A DNA stretch of 64,000 nucleotides, from assembly GCF_003331055.1 (NCBI RefSeq), contig NZ_PUQD01000014.1:27597-91596 (forward strand), written 5' to 3'. The position numbers and the translations under genes are program-made. This DNA is from Pseudomonas sp. AFG_SD02_1510_Pfu_092 (GTDB taxonomy: Bacteria > Pseudomonadota > Gammaproteobacteria > Pseudomonadales > Pseudomonadaceae). This document shows, piece after piece, positions 42,449 to 52,200 of the stretch (positions are counted from its first letter, which is position 1; every line of letters starts with the position of its first letter). Under the pieces are notes generated by a model. It was given only the letters and a program-made list of their open reading frames with translations, made no database searches and was not told where the DNA came from.

Positions 42449-43336
42449 TCAATGTGCCGCGCCGTCCTGCGCATCCTGCATCTGCCCGAACCGGCCGGCG
42501 TGGAAGTCGTCGAACGACTCGGCGATCTCCGCCTGGCTGTTCATCACGAAAGGGCCGTAACCGACGATCGGCTCGTTGATCGGCTCACCGCTGAGCAGCA
42601 GCACGCTGGCCCCTTCCAGGGCTTCGACAGCGATATCCGCACCGCCCTGGTCGAACAGCACCAGGCTGGATGGGCCGGCTTCGCGCTCGCCGTTGATCCG
42701 CACGTTGCCGCGCAGTACCACCAGCGCCGCATTGCGCCCGGCAGCCACCGGCAACTGCAAGGTGGCACCGGCATTCACGCGCAGGTCCCAGACATCCATG
42801 GCGGTAAAGGTTCGCGCTGGCCCGGCATGCCCGCGATAGTCACCGGCAATCACCCGCAGGCTGCCGCCCTCGCCCTCCAGCGCGACGACCGGGATATCCC
42901 CGGCCAGCAGGGTCTGGTAACCGGCCGCTGCACGCTTGTCCCGCGCCGGCAGGTTGACCCACAGCTGCACCATCTCCAGCGTACCGCCACTGCGGGCAAA
43001 GCCTGGGGAATGGAACTCTTCGTGGATGATGCCGTTGGCAGCGGTCATCCACTGCACATCACCCGGGCCGATCAAGCCGCCCGCGCCGGTGGAGTCACGG
43101 TGCTCCAGTTCGCCCTGGTAGACGATGGTCACGGTCTCGAAACCACGGTGCGGATGCTGCCCCACGCCACGCCGCGCAGTGGTCGGCGTGAAGTCATGAG
43201 GGCCGGCATAGTCCAGCAGCAGGAACGGGCTGACCTTGCTGGCCAGGTTGTCGTAGGTGAACAGGCTGCGCACCGGGAAACCGTCCCCCACCCAATGGGC
43301 GTGAGGGCTGCGGTGAATACCCAGAATCGTTTTCAT
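42449..43336 (-). CDS. Pirin-family protein
   Basis: A 295-residue two-cupin protein of the pirin/YhaK family. The iron-binding first cupin is visible as GQHPHRGFETVTIVYQGELEHRDS, where the two His of HPHRGFE and the later His and Glu are the metal ligands. WMTAANGIIHEEFHSPGF follows, and then the second cupin domain. Bacterial pirins can act as quercetin dioxygenases or redox sensors; most are untested. The upstream 136-bp gap to the hydrolase gene holds AT-rich stretches that may be its promoter. Confidence 0.9.
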   Translation of the reverse strand: MKTILGIHRSPHAHWVGDGFPVRSLFTYDNLASKVSPFLLLDYAGPHDFTPTTARRGVGQHPHRGFETVTIVYQGELEHRDSTGAGGLIGPGDVQWMTAANGIIHEEFHSPGFARSGGTLEMVQLWVNLPARDKRAAAGYQTLLAGDIPVVALEGEGGSLRVIAGDYRGHAGPARTFTAMDVWDLRVNAGATLQLPVAAGRNAALVVLRGNVRINGEREAGPSSLVLFDQGGADIAVEALEGASVLLLSGEPINEPIVGYGPFVMNSQAEIAESFDDFHAGRFGQMQDAQDGAAH

Positions 43337-43472
43337 GAGAAGGCTCCTCTCTTGGTTGAGATAACCTTACCAGTGATACCAATCAGGCAATAGTTGGCGA
43401 AAATGGCATTGATCGTCTCATTTAAAGGACAATCCACAGGCGTGACGTAGCGAATGCCCGCCGCGGGAAAAA

Positions 43473-44357
43473 CTACCCTGCAACGCCCTGCAGCAGGAAG
43501 GCCTGCACCAGTTCGGCACAGCTTTGCGGATGCTCCTGCATGAAGCAGTGCCCGCCGGCAACCTGCTGCGCGGTCACGTTGCGGTTGAGCGTTGCCAGGC
43601 GGTTCACCGAATGCGGCACGAAGGGGTAGGTGTGCTCGCCATACAACACGCGCGTGGGGGTGCGGATCGCTGCCAGGCTCGCCCACATGCGTTTGGGGAA
43701 GGAACTGAAGATTTCCACTTCGCGGCTGGGCCGGCATTTGAGCACCACCGCTTCGCCACAGTCGCCGATGGCATGCTCGACGTAGGCCTGCAGCGCCGCG
43801 TCGGTCCAGCCCTTGAAGATCCCCCGCCCCTGCAACGAAGCCAGGGCTGCCTCGCGGTCGGGCCAGTGGCTGCGACGGCTGGCCGCCTTGCGCGCCAGGG
43901 CGTGCCGCTGGTGCAAGCCGACCAGGGCCGCAGCCCCCATCACGCCGAGCATGCGCCGGCTGAACAGCACCGGGTCAAGCAGCACCGCACGGCTGAACAG
44001 GTGCGGCTCACTGGCCAGGATCAGGCCGGTGAGCACACCACCGAAGCTGTGCCCCACGGCATAGCGCGGCACCTCGCCATACTCGCCGCGCCCGGCTGCG
44101 AAAGCGTCCACGGCCAGCGCAGCGGTACGGTTCCAGCCGCGGAACACGCCGCCGTGGTCACTGTCGCCGTGGCCCTGGACATCGCTCAGCCACAGGTCGA
44201 AATGCTCGCCCAGGCGCATCAGCAATGGCTGGTAGGCCAGGCAGCAGAAGCCGTTGCCATGCAGAAAATGCAGCAGCGGCTTGCCGCTGGCCGGGGTTCG
44301 CCAGCCACGCAGGGTGAAACCTTCGGCGCTTTCGTGGGACCAGGGGATCAACTGCAT
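43473..44357 (-). CDS. Alpha/beta hydrolase
   Basis: A 294-residue alpha/beta hydrolase. The oxyanion-hole motif is HFLHGNGFCCLAY (about residues 30-42), the nucleophile elbow is VGHSFGG (Ser near 103) and the closing His is in GGHCFMQEHP. A cap domain rich in charged residues lies between the elbow and the C terminus. The family includes lipases, esterases and haloalkane-like enzymes; no specific substrate can be named. The stop-to-start gap to the pirin gene is 136 bp, and the LysE gene ends 21 bp upstream on the same strand. Confidence 0.85.
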   Translation of the reverse strand: MQLIPWSHESAEGFTLRGWRTPASGKPLLHFLHGNGFCCLAYQPLLMRLGEHFDLWLSDVQGHGDSDHGGVFRGWNRTAALAVDAFAAGRGEYGEVPRYAVGHSFGGVLTGLILASEPHLFSRAVLLDPVLFSRRMLGVMGAAALVGLHQRHALARKAASRRSHWPDREAALASLQGRGIFKGWTDAALQAYVEHAIGDCGEAVVLKCRPSREVEIFSSFPKRMWASLAAIRTPTRVLYGEHTYPFVPHSVNRLATLNRNVTAQQVAGGHCFMQEHPQSCAELVQAFLLQGVAG

Positions 44358-44378
44358 CGGCTTGCTGTACTCGCGGGG

Positions 44379-45008
44379 TCAGGAAAACGCCGATTCTACA
44401 AACAGCAGCGGATACAGGGAAATCACCAGCAACAAGGCCATCAGGACATTGAACAGCATCAGCCAGCGGGGGTTTTGCAACAGGTTGCGCAAGGCGCTGC
44501 CGAACATCACCCACACGCCCACGCTGGGCAGGTTGACCAGGGCGAACAAGGCGGCGATCACGATCACATTGGTCACATAGCCTTGCGCGGGCGTGTAGGT
44601 GGTGATGGCCCCCACCGCCATGACCCAGGCCTTGGGGTTGACCCACTGGAATGCCGCTGCGCCCCAGAAGCCCAGCGGTTTGCGCGCACTGGACGAGGCT
44701 GTGCCAACCGGCCCGGAGGTGGCGATCTTCCAGGCCAGGTACAACAGGTAGGCGGCGCCGGTGTAGCGCAGCACCGTGTACAGCGCCGGCCACGCTTTGA
44801 ACACCTCGCCCAGGCCCAGGCCGACGGCCAGCACCATCACCATGAAACCGACGCTGATGCCCATGGCGTGCGGGATCGAGCGACGCACACCGAAATTCAC
44901 CCCCGAGGCCAGCAGCATGGTGTTGTTGGGGCCGGGCGTGATGGACGATACGAAGGCAAACAGCACGAAGGCGGTCAGCAGGTCGGCAGAGGCAAGCATG
45001 GCAGGCAT
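44379..45008 (-). CDS. LysE-family amino-acid exporter
   Basis: A 209-residue RhtB/LysE-type exporter with six hydrophobic segments. The family mark SITPGPNNTMLLASGVNFG is at about residues 20-38; RSIPHAMGISVGFMVMVLAVGLGLG and the FQWVNPKAWVMAVGAITTY motif follow. The start at 45008 is preferred for AGTGGAA upstream; another ATG lies three codons on and a longer start at 45035. Such proteins expel amino acids or toxic analogues. It shares strand and close spacing with the hydrolase gene. Confidence 0.88.
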   Translation of the reverse strand: MPAMLASADLLTAFVLFAFVSSITPGPNNTMLLASGVNFGVRRSIPHAMGISVGFMVMVLAVGLGLGEVFKAWPALYTVLRYTGAAYLLYLAWKIATSGPVGTASSSARKPLGFWGAAAFQWVNPKAWVMAVGAITTYTPAQGYVTNVIVIAALFALVNLPSVGVWVMFGSALRNLLQNPRWLMLFNVLMALLLVISLYPLLFVESAFS

Positions 45009-45135
45009 TTCCACTTTCGTTATGAGTGCTGTCACACTAACGGAGTCGCCCGCCTCTGCGACCGATACAGTCTTGCAAAATTACACAGATACACATCACT
45101 GTACCAATCACCGCTGATCAAGGAAGCCGTCACCC

Positions 45136-45615
45136 ATGAGCCTCACCATCCGCCCCGCCGTACGCGCCGATGCCGAGCAGATTCTGGCCTTCATCACCGA
45201 ATTGGCCGAGTACGAGCGCGCCCGTCACGAGGTGATCGCGAGCGTGGCCGACATCGAGCACAGCCTGTTTGACGAAGGCAGCACCGTGCACAGCCTGATG
45301 TGCGAGCGTGATGGCCGGGCAATCGGCTTTGCCGTGTACTTCTACAGCTACTCGACCTGGCTCGGGCGCAACGGCATTTATCTGGAAGACCTGTATGTCA
45401 CCCCCGAACAACGCGGCGATGGCGCCGGCCGGCAACTGCTGCGGCACATTGCCCGCGAGGCGGTGGCGAACCATTGCGGGCGGCTGGAATGGAGCGTACT
45501 GGACTGGAATGAGCCGGCAATCGGCTTCTATCAGAAGCTGGGGGCCGAGGCGCAGGACGAGTGGGTGCGCTACCGCCTGGATGGCGACAAGCTGGCCGCC
45601 TTCGCCCGCGGCTGA
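45136..45615 (+). CDS. GNAT acetyltransferase (diamine/SSAT-like)
   Basis: A 159-residue GNAT protein. It begins LTIRPAVRADAEQILAFITELAEYER, a pattern shared with spermidine/diamine acetyltransferases. The acetyl-CoA site is LYVTPEQRGDGAGRQLL (about residues 91-107), and the C-terminal NEPAIGFYQKLGAEAQDEW holds the usual Tyr acid. The polyamine-type assignment is a resemblance only. The gene is divergent from LysE with a 127-bp gap between them. Confidence 0.87.
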   Translation: MSLTIRPAVRADAEQILAFITELAEYERARHEVIASVADIEHSLFDEGSTVHSLMCERDGRAIGFAVYFYSYSTWLGRNGIYLEDLYVTPEQRGDGAGRQLLRHIAREAVANHCGRLEWSVLDWNEPAIGFYQKLGAEAQDEWVRYRLDGDKLAAFARG

Positions 45616-45697
45616 CCAGGCACGCCGGCAACGCCGGCGCCAGGCAGCGCGTCGCATCTGGCAATTGACGGCAGCCCCGCCCCATGCTCTCCTTATG

Positions 45698-45905
45698 CCT
45701 CGCGTTCAGGTGCCCCCACTGGGGGTGAAACGGGAAACCGGTGCGTTACAGGCCCTGCTCCAGGGCCGGACAAACCCGGTGCTGCCCCCGCAACGGTAAG
45801 CGAGCGAAGCGTCTGTACCACTGTGCCCGGTCAACCGGCATGGGAAGGTGACGCTTTCCAGGAGCCCGGCTCCTCCTCGCAAGCCCGGAGACCGGCCTGG
45901 CGTTC
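45698..45905 (+). promoter_or_regulatory. Cobalamin riboswitch
   Basis: The AdoCbl riboswitch elements are in order: GGTGCCCCC...GGGGGTGAAACGGGAA (P2/P3 region), ACCGGTGCG, the central GCTGCCCCCGCAACGGTAA core, CCACTG, ATGGGAAGGTGACGC, and the B12 box GCAAGCCCGGAGACCGGCC. It lies about 100 bp upstream of cbtB and should shut down the cbtBA-cobE-cobM set when cobalamin is plentiful. The roughly 100 bp between its end and cbtB is GC-rich and probably the expression platform. Confidence 0.95.
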
Positions 45906-46008
45906 ATGAACACCCCGCGGTGGGCGGGCGCTGTTGCATCCCCCTGGGCGACCCTGCTCGGGGCTGCCGCGCTTGCCCGTTGCCCACAAAAAAGCAGAGG
46001 AACGCGTC

Positions 46009-46197
46009 ATGCCCGTCACCAGCGCCAAGCCACACAGCCTTGCCACCCCCGTCACCCTCAGCCAGCGTATCGTCATCGCTGTCGGCGCCAGCCTGCTCGG
46101 CCTGTGCCTGGTGTACTTCGCCGGTTTCTCGCACATCGAGGCCGTGCACAACGCCGCCCACGACACCCGCCACAGCGCTGCCTTCCCCTGCCACTGA
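46009..46197 (+). CDS. cbtB: Cobalt transporter subunit CbtB
   Basis: A 62-residue membrane protein with one helix (IVIAVGASLLGLCLVYFAGFS) and a His-rich tail HIEAVHNAAHDTRHSAAFPCH that can bind cobalt. The start at 46009 has AGAGGA upstream. Size, single helix and His tail fit CbtB, always paired with CbtA. The two form a cobalt importer predicted from riboswitch context. Its stop is 9 bp before cbtA. Confidence 0.92.
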   Translation: MPVTSAKPHSLATPVTLSQRIVIAVGASLLGLCLVYFAGFSHIEAVHNAAHDTRHSAAFPCH

Positions 46198-46206
46198 GTA
46201 CGCCCG

Positions 46207-46893
46207 ATGATCATGCGCATTGCCCGTACCGCGGGCTTCAGCGGGCTGCTTGCGGCCCTGCTGCTGAGCCTGTTGCAGAGCTTCTGGGTCGCCCCGCTGA
46301 TTCTCGAAGCGGAAACCTACGAATCGCCCGAACCGGCCGCCCACCACGAACATGCCGGCGCAGTGGCCGCCCATGAGCACAGCGCCGAGGCCTGGGCGCC
46401 GGAAGACGGCTGGCAGCGGGTACTGTCCACCACCGGTGGCAACCTGGTGGTCGCGGTCGGCTTCGCCCTGATCCTCTGCGCCCTGTACAGCCTGCGCGAA
46501 CCCAGGCGCGCCGGCAGCGGTGCGCTGTGGGGCCTGGCTGGCTTCGCCGTGTTCTGCCTGGCGCCTACCCTGGGCCTGCCACCGGAGCTGCCCGGCACCG
46601 CTGCCGCCGACCTGGGGCAACGCCAGGCCTGGTGGGTCGGCACGGCCAGCGCCACCGCCGTCGGCCTGGCGCTGCTGGTGTTCGCCCGCCACGGGCTGCT
46701 GAAGGCGCTGGGCGCCGTGCTGCTGGTGGTCCCGCATGTAATCGGCGCACCGCAACCGCCTGTGCACGAAAGCCTGGCTCCCGAAGCACTGGAAACCCAG
46801 TTCAAGGTCGCTTCCTGGCTGACCAATGCGGCGTTCTGGCTGGCCCTTGGCCTGCTCAGCGCATGGTTGTTCCGCCGTTCCAGCCAGGCCTGA
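46207..46893 (+). CDS. cbtA: Cobalt transporter subunit CbtA
   Basis: A 228-residue membrane protein with about five helices and a His-rich loop AAHHEHAGAVAAHEHSAEAW (about residues 43-62) between the first and second. The first helix is GFSGLLAALLLSLLQSFWVAPLILEAETYE, the usual CbtA opening. It follows cbtB by 9 bp and overlaps cobE by one base at TGATG. Together with CbtB it is predicted to bring in cobalt for cobalamin synthesis. Confidence 0.92.
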   Translation: MIMRIARTAGFSGLLAALLLSLLQSFWVAPLILEAETYESPEPAAHHEHAGAVAAHEHSAEAWAPEDGWQRVLSTTGGNLVVAVGFALILCALYSLREPRRAGSGALWGLAGFAVFCLAPTLGLPPELPGTAAADLGQRQAWWVGTASATAVGLALLVFARHGLLKALGAVLLVVPHVIGAPQPPVHESLAPEALETQFKVASWLTNAAFWLALGLLSAWLFRRSSQA

Positions 46894-47279
46894 TGCCGAC
46901 CTTTTACGCCGGCTTCGGCTGCCGCCGGGGGTGCCCGGCGGATGCGCTGGAATCCTTGCTGCGCCAGGCCCTGAATAACCAGGGCCTGGCGTTGGCCGAC
47001 CTGCACGGCATCGCCAGTATCAGCGGCAAGGCCGACGAACCGGGCTTGCTGCAGCTGGGCGAACGCCTCGGCCTGCCCTTGGTGTTGTACGATACCGCGC
47101 AATTGCAACCCTACGAACCCCAGCTCAGCCACCGTTCCGCTGCAGCCCATGCCCACTGCGGCTGCTGGGGCGTGGCAGAGAGTTCGGCACTGGCCCTGGC
47201 CGATCAGCGCCAGGGCACGGCCAGGTTGCTGCTGACCCGCCAGGTCCTGGGCCCGGCCACGCTCGCCCTGGCCTGCTGA
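46893..47279 (+). CDS. cobE: CobE/CbiG C-terminal-like cobalamin biosynthesis protein
   Basis: A 128-residue protein matching the CobE/CbiG C-terminal domain. It opens YAGFGCRRGCPADALESLLR, a family mark, and has the later block ISGKADEPGLLQLGERLGLPLVLYD. Its position directly before cobM is that seen in pseudomonad aerobic cobalamin pathways. CobE is thought to aid the ring-contraction or lactone steps, though its exact role is unsettled. The start overlaps the cbtA stop by one base. Confidence 0.85.
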   Translation: MPTFYAGFGCRRGCPADALESLLRQALNNQGLALADLHGIASISGKADEPGLLQLGERLGLPLVLYDTAQLQPYEPQLSHRSAAAHAHCGCWGVAESSALALADQRQGTARLLLTRQVLGPATLALAC

Positions 47280-47310
47280 ACGTTCCCCCTCTTTCTCCCA
47301 AGGATTTTGC

Positions 47311-48063
47311 ATGACCGTCTACTTCATCGGCGCCGGCCCCGGCGACCCGGAACTGATCACGGTCAAGGGCCAGCGGCTGATTCGCCAGTGCCCGGTGATC
47401 ATCTATGCCGGCTCGCTGGTGCCCGCTGCGGTGCTCGAAGGCCACCAGGCCGAGACCGTCATCAACAGCGCCGAACTGCACCTGGAGCAGATCATCGCGG
47501 CCATGCGCAGCGCGCACCAACACGGCCAGGATGTGGCCCGGGTGCACAGCGGCGATCCCAGCCTGTATGGCGCCATCGGTGAGCAGATCCGCCACCTGCA
47601 GGCGCTGGGCATCGATTACCAGATCATCCCCGGGGTCACCGCCACGGCTGCCAGCGCCGCCCTGCTCGGCTGCGAACTGACCCTGCCAGAGGTCGCCCAG
47701 ACCGTGATCCTCACCCGCTACGGCGACAGCTCGCCCATGCCGCCCGGCGAGCAACTGGGCGACCTGGCGCGCCACGGCAGCACCCTGGCGATTCACCTGG
47801 GGGTCAGGCACCTGTCGCGCATCGTCGATGAATTGCTGCCGCACTACGGCGCGCACTGCCCGGTGGCGGTGGTGCACCGCGCCACCTGGCCGGATCAGGA
47901 CTGGGTACGGGGCAGCCTCGGCGATATCGTCGAGCGTGTGGCCGCCAAGGGTTTCCGCCGTACCGCGCTGATCCTGGTGGGGCATGTGCTGGGCGACGCA
48001 CCGTTTGCCGAATCGGCCCTGTACCGCGCAGGGCATGCGCACCTGTACCGCCCTGGCGACTGA
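47311..48063 (+). CDS. cobM: Precorrin-4 C11-methyltransferase
   Basis: A 250-residue SAM-dependent methyltransferase of the corrin series, 31 bp after cobE. Marks are the N-terminal FIGAGPGDPELITVKGQRLI, the VARVHSGDPSLYGAIGEQI block, and GVTATAASAALLGCELTLPE with TRYGDSSPMPPGEQL. The pattern GAGPGDPELITVKG with an SGDPS loop and the match in length (about 250) single out CobM among the methylases. It methylates C11 of precorrin-4 in the aerobic route. No other cob genes lie in the window. Confidence 0.93.
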   Translation: MTVYFIGAGPGDPELITVKGQRLIRQCPVIIYAGSLVPAAVLEGHQAETVINSAELHLEQIIAAMRSAHQHGQDVARVHSGDPSLYGAIGEQIRHLQALGIDYQIIPGVTATAASAALLGCELTLPEVAQTVILTRYGDSSPMPPGEQLGDLARHGSTLAIHLGVRHLSRIVDELLPHYGAHCPVAVVHRATWPDQDWVRGSLGDIVERVAAKGFRRTALILVGHVLGDAPFAESALYRAGHAHLYRPGD

Positions 48064-48123
48064 CCATTGCCAGGCGCGGCGCAGGCGTAGCAGACTCCAG
48101 CTTCCCGCTTGCGAACAGGAGTC

Positions 48124-48372
48124 ATGCCAATGCTGGACCTACGCCCCAACTGCGAATGCTGCGATACCGACCTGCCCGGTGACAGCCCCGATGCGCTGAT
48201 CTGCTCCTTCGAATGCACCTTCTGCCGCAGCTGCGCCGAAACCCGCTTCCACGGCCGCTGCCCGAACTGCACCGGCCAGTTGCTGGCCCGCCCGACCCGG
48301 GTCGGCCAGGCACTGGCCAACAACCCCGCCTCCAGCCAACGCGTGAACAAAACCCACGCCGCCTGCGCCTGA
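48124..48372 (+). CDS. DUF1272 zinc-binding small protein
   Basis: An 82-residue protein of the DUF1272 family. It starts MPMLDLRPNCECCDTDLPGD and has Cys pairs CECC, ICSFECTFC, SCAET and CPNC, which should bind two zinc ions in a RING-like or ribbon fold. The start at 48124 has AGGAG upstream. Function unknown; common and free-standing in pseudomonads. A strong terminator follows. Confidence 0.85.
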   Translation: MPMLDLRPNCECCDTDLPGDSPDALICSFECTFCRSCAETRFHGRCPNCTGQLLARPTRVGQALANNPASSQRVNKTHAACA

Positions 48373-48385
48373 CCGAACTGAACGA

Positions 48386-48430
48386 GAAGACATCAGCGCT
48401 TTGCCAGGGTGATGTCTTCCCCGTTTTTGT
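48386..48430 (+). terminator. Intrinsic terminator
   Basis: A perfect 10-bp stem, GAAGACATCA paired with TGATGTCTTC around GCGCTTTGCCAGGG, followed by CCCCGTTTTT. It ends the DUF1272 transcript. Confidence 0.88.
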
Positions 48431-48591
48431 AGGACTTTTCAACAACAAGCGCATGGACTTTCAACACTTCTATACTCGGCATTACCAAACTTCGGGAATG
48501 GTCGTATCGTGCAGCGCTTCCGACAACCCCACTTGCAGACGTATTCCTGAGTGATCCAGGAAGCGGACCACATCCCTACAGGAGTTTTCCC

Positions 48592-49206
48592 ATGACAACC
48601 GTGCTGATCGTCGACGACCACCCCATCGTCCGGCTGTCCTTGCGCCTACTGCTCGAGCGCGAGCGCTTTCACGTCGCCGGCGAAGTCGGCAATGGCAGTG
48701 AAGTGGCACAGGTGGCCCGCGCACTGCGCCCGGACATCGTCATTCTCGATATCGGCCTGCCCGGCCTGGATGGCATGGAAGTGATCAAGCGCCTGCAGTG
48801 CCTGGATCCGGTACCCAAGATCATGGTGCTGACCGGCCAGGCCACCGACTTGTATGTGCGGCGCTGCCTGGATGCCGGCATCGGCGCCTTCGTCACCAAG
48901 GAAGAAGACCACGAGGCCTTGCTGTTCGCCCTCAAGGCGCTGGTCAAGGGTTACTCGACCTTCCCGCAGATGTCGGTCAACAGCAACTCGCTGGAAAGCG
49001 AGCCGGTGCGCCTGGCCAGCCTGTCCAACCGGGAAATGGAAGTGCTGCGACGCCTGGCGCGCGGTGAGAACAACAAGAATATCGGCACCTGCATGAACCT
49101 CAGTGCCAAGACCATCAGCACCTACCGGGGCCGCATCATGGAAAAGCTCAAGACCGAATCGCTGGTCGAAATGGTCGACCTGGCCAAGCGCAACAGCGTC
49201 TACTGA
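48592..49206 (+). CDS. Response regulator, NarL/LuxR class (BvgA/EvgA-like)
   Basis: A 204-residue response regulator. The receiver begins TVLIVDDHPIVRLSLRLLLE, with the phosphorylated Asp in DIVILDIGLPG (about residue 54). The C-terminal LuxR-type helix-turn-helix is LSNREMEVLRRLARGENNKN, IGTCMNLSAKTISTYRGRIM. It lies 13 bp before an EvgS/BvgS-like hybrid kinase, so the two should form a phosphorelay. Target genes are unknown; no other receptor nearby suggests a link with the gnt genes that follow. Confidence 0.92.
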   Translation: MTTVLIVDDHPIVRLSLRLLLERERFHVAGEVGNGSEVAQVARALRPDIVILDIGLPGLDGMEVIKRLQCLDPVPKIMVLTGQATDLYVRRCLDAGIGAFVTKEEDHEALLFALKALVKGYSTFPQMSVNSNSLESEPVRLASLSNREMEVLRRLARGENNKNIGTCMNLSAKTISTYRGRIMEKLKTESLVEMVDLAKRNSVY

Positions 49207-49219
49207 GGGCATGGCGGCG

Positions 49220-52200
49220 ATGAAGCGCCTGCTGGCAAGCGCCTTGCTGGCCATCGGCCTGACCGCTTCCGGCGCGCCGCTGGCGGGCAGCGAACCGCGC
49301 CAGCTGCTGGCCCGCTCGGTCAGTGCCGCCGCCCCGCTGGTGCTCTCCAGTGAAGATCGGCAATGGCTGCAGCAACGCCAGCACCTGGTGCTGGGCAGTT
49401 CGCGACCCGACTACCCACCGCTTGAAATCAACGTCAGCCAACACGATTTCGAAGGCCTCAGCGCCGATTACGCGGGCATCATCGCCGAGCAGCTGGGCAT
49501 CAGCATCGAAGTACGCCGCTATGACAGCCGTCACGAAGCCATTGCTGCATTACGCGAAGGCCGTATCGACCTGTTGGGCAGCTCCAACGCCTTCGAGGCG
49601 GCAGATGCCCAGCTCAGCCTCAGTAGCCCCTACGCCGACGACCTGCTGGTCATCGTCACCCGCGAAGGGCGCAGCCTGAAGAACACGCCCGACCTCGCCG
49701 GCCTGCGCCTGGCAATGGTCGATCACTACTTGCCGGCCAGCAGCGTTCGCGCACTCTACCCGAAGGCCCAGTTGAGCCTGTATCGCTCGACCCTGGCCGG
49801 GCTGGCCGCCGTCGAACTGGGCGAGGCCGATGTCTACCTGGGCGATGCCATCAGTACCGACTTCGCGATCGGCAAGAGTTACCAGGGCACGCTGAAGATC
49901 GACCACTTCTGCCAGGTCGCCCCCGGGGCGTTCGCCTTTGCCCTGGACAATGACAACCAGCGCCTGCACCGGCTGGTCGACCAGGCGCTGGCGCGCATCA
50001 GCGAAAGCGAACGGCTGAACATTCTGCGCCGCTGGAGCAGCGGCAACACCAGCCTGCTGCTGCAGCGCCACCTCACCGCCCTGACCGCCGAGGAAGAAGC
50101 CTGGATCGCCGCCAACCCAAGCGTCAGCGTGCTGGTCAACACCTCACTGGCGCCGCTCACCTTCAACGACGACCAGCAGCGGCCCAGCGGCATCACCCTC
50201 GACCTGCTCAAGCAGATCTCGCTGCGCACGGGGCTGCATTTCAAGGCCAGCGAAAGCCCTTCGGCGCAGGCGATGGTCGAGCGCCTGGCGCGCGGTGATG
50301 CACACATGATCGGCGCCTTGGGCTATGGCGCCGACCGCTTGAAACAACTGCGCTATACCCGCCCCTACCTGGTCAGCCCGCGCGTGCTGGTTACCCGCGG
50401 CGACCACGCATCGCCTGAGCAGGCTGCGACACTGGACGGGCAGCGTATCGCCCTGGTGCGCGGTTCGCCGCAAGGCGCCGTGCTGCAACAGCGCTACCCA
50501 CAGGCCAGGGTGGTCGAAGTGGACAACCCGCTCGAGCAGATGGAAGCGGTGGCCAACGGGGTGGCCGACGTCGCCATGAGCAGCCACATCAACGCCACCT
50601 ATTACATCAGCCATGTGTTCAAGGACCGCTTGCGCATCGCCAGCGTGCTCGACGACGATCCGGCCGTTGCCGCCTTCGCCGTGGCCGCCGACCAGCCGCA
50701 GTTGCAGGCGATCCTCGACAAGGCGCTGCTGAGCATCCCGCCGGAAGAACTGGACCAACTGATCAACCGCTGGCGGACCAGCACCCTGGTCAGCGACAGC
50801 CCCTGGCGCGACTACCGCACCCTGGCCTTGCAGGTATTGGTGCTGTCGGCCTTGCTGCTGGCCGGGGTGGTGTTCTGGAACAGCTACCTGCGCAAGCTGA
50901 TCAACCAGCGCACCGAGGCCCAGCATGCCCTGCAGGCGCAACTGGCGCTGAGCCGCGGCCTGCTCGAACAGCTGCGCCAGGCCAAGGACGACGCCGAACA
51001 GGCCAGCCAGACCAAAAGTACCTTTCTGGCCACCATGAGCCATGAAATCCGCACCCCGATGAATGCCGTGATCGGCCTGCTGGAACTGGCCCTGGAAGAC
51101 AGCCGCAGCGGCCGTTGCGACACCCAGACCCTGCAGACCGCCCATGATTCAGCTATCGGCCTGCTCGAGCTGATTGGCGACATTCTCGACATTTCCCGGA
51201 TCGAATCCGGGCACATCACCCTGCAGCCGGTGCCCACCAATGTGGTCGAACTGGTACGCGCCACCGTGCGCGTGTTCGAAGGCAATGCCCGGGCCAAAGG
51301 CCTGCATCTGCACAGCGAACTGCCCGCTGCGCCGGTCTGGGTGCTGGCTGACCCGCTGCGGCTCAAGCAGGTGCTGTCCAACCTGATCAGCAACGCCATC
51401 AAGTTCACCGACCGCGGCGAAGTCCAGGCCAGCCTGTCGCTGCGCTCGCCCGCCGACAGCGAGCAACTGGCGCTGGAGCTGAATGTGCGCGACACCGGCA
51501 TCGGCATCAGCCCCGCCGACCAGGCCCGGCTGTTCAATGCCTTCGTCCAGGCCGACGGCCCCCGGGCACGCCAGGGCGCAGGCCTGGGGCTGGTAATCAG
51601 CCGCACCTTGGCCGAGCGGATGGGCGGCGCCTTGAACCTGCAGAGCGTCGAAGGCATCGGCACCAAGGTGCAAGTCAGCCTGCAACTGCCGGCCTGCGCA
51701 GCACCGCTAGCGGCCGAACAGCACGCCCCGGCGCAGGACAACCGCAGCGAACCGCTGAACATCCTGGTGGTCGACGACTACCCCGCCAACCTCTTGTTGC
51801 TGGAGCGCCAGCTGCATACCTTGGGGCATCGCGTGACGCTGGCGGAAAACGGCGAAGTCGCCCTGGCACACTGGCAGGCAGCACATTATGACCTGGTGAT
51901 CACCGATTGCAGCATGCCGGTCATGGACGGCCACCAGCTGACCCGCAGCATCCGCAGCCTGGAAAGCCAACGCGGCCTGGCGGCCTGCCGGATCCTCGGC
52001 GTCACCGCCAACGCCCAGGCCGAGGAACGTGCCCGTTGCCTGGCCAGCGGCATGGACGAATGCCTGTTCAAACCGATCGGCCTGCGCACCCTCAAGACCC
52101 ATCTGCCCCAGGTTCAGCCTCGGCAGCAGCAACCGGCGCGGCCCGCCAGCGGGTTCAACCTCGGCGAACTGCGCCACCTGACCCAGGATGACGAACAACT

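Noticed and set aside
43337..43472. Remnant of an HxlR-type regulator in the minus-strand frame before pirin (DCPLNETINAIFANYCLIG)
   Set aside because: Only a short CPxxxTxxxI resemblance is seen; no helix-turn-helix follows. Too weak to report as a gene.
45706..45720. CCCCCACTGGGGG as another regulator element
   Set aside because: It is a stem of the cobalamin riboswitch and has a one-base, not four-base, centre.
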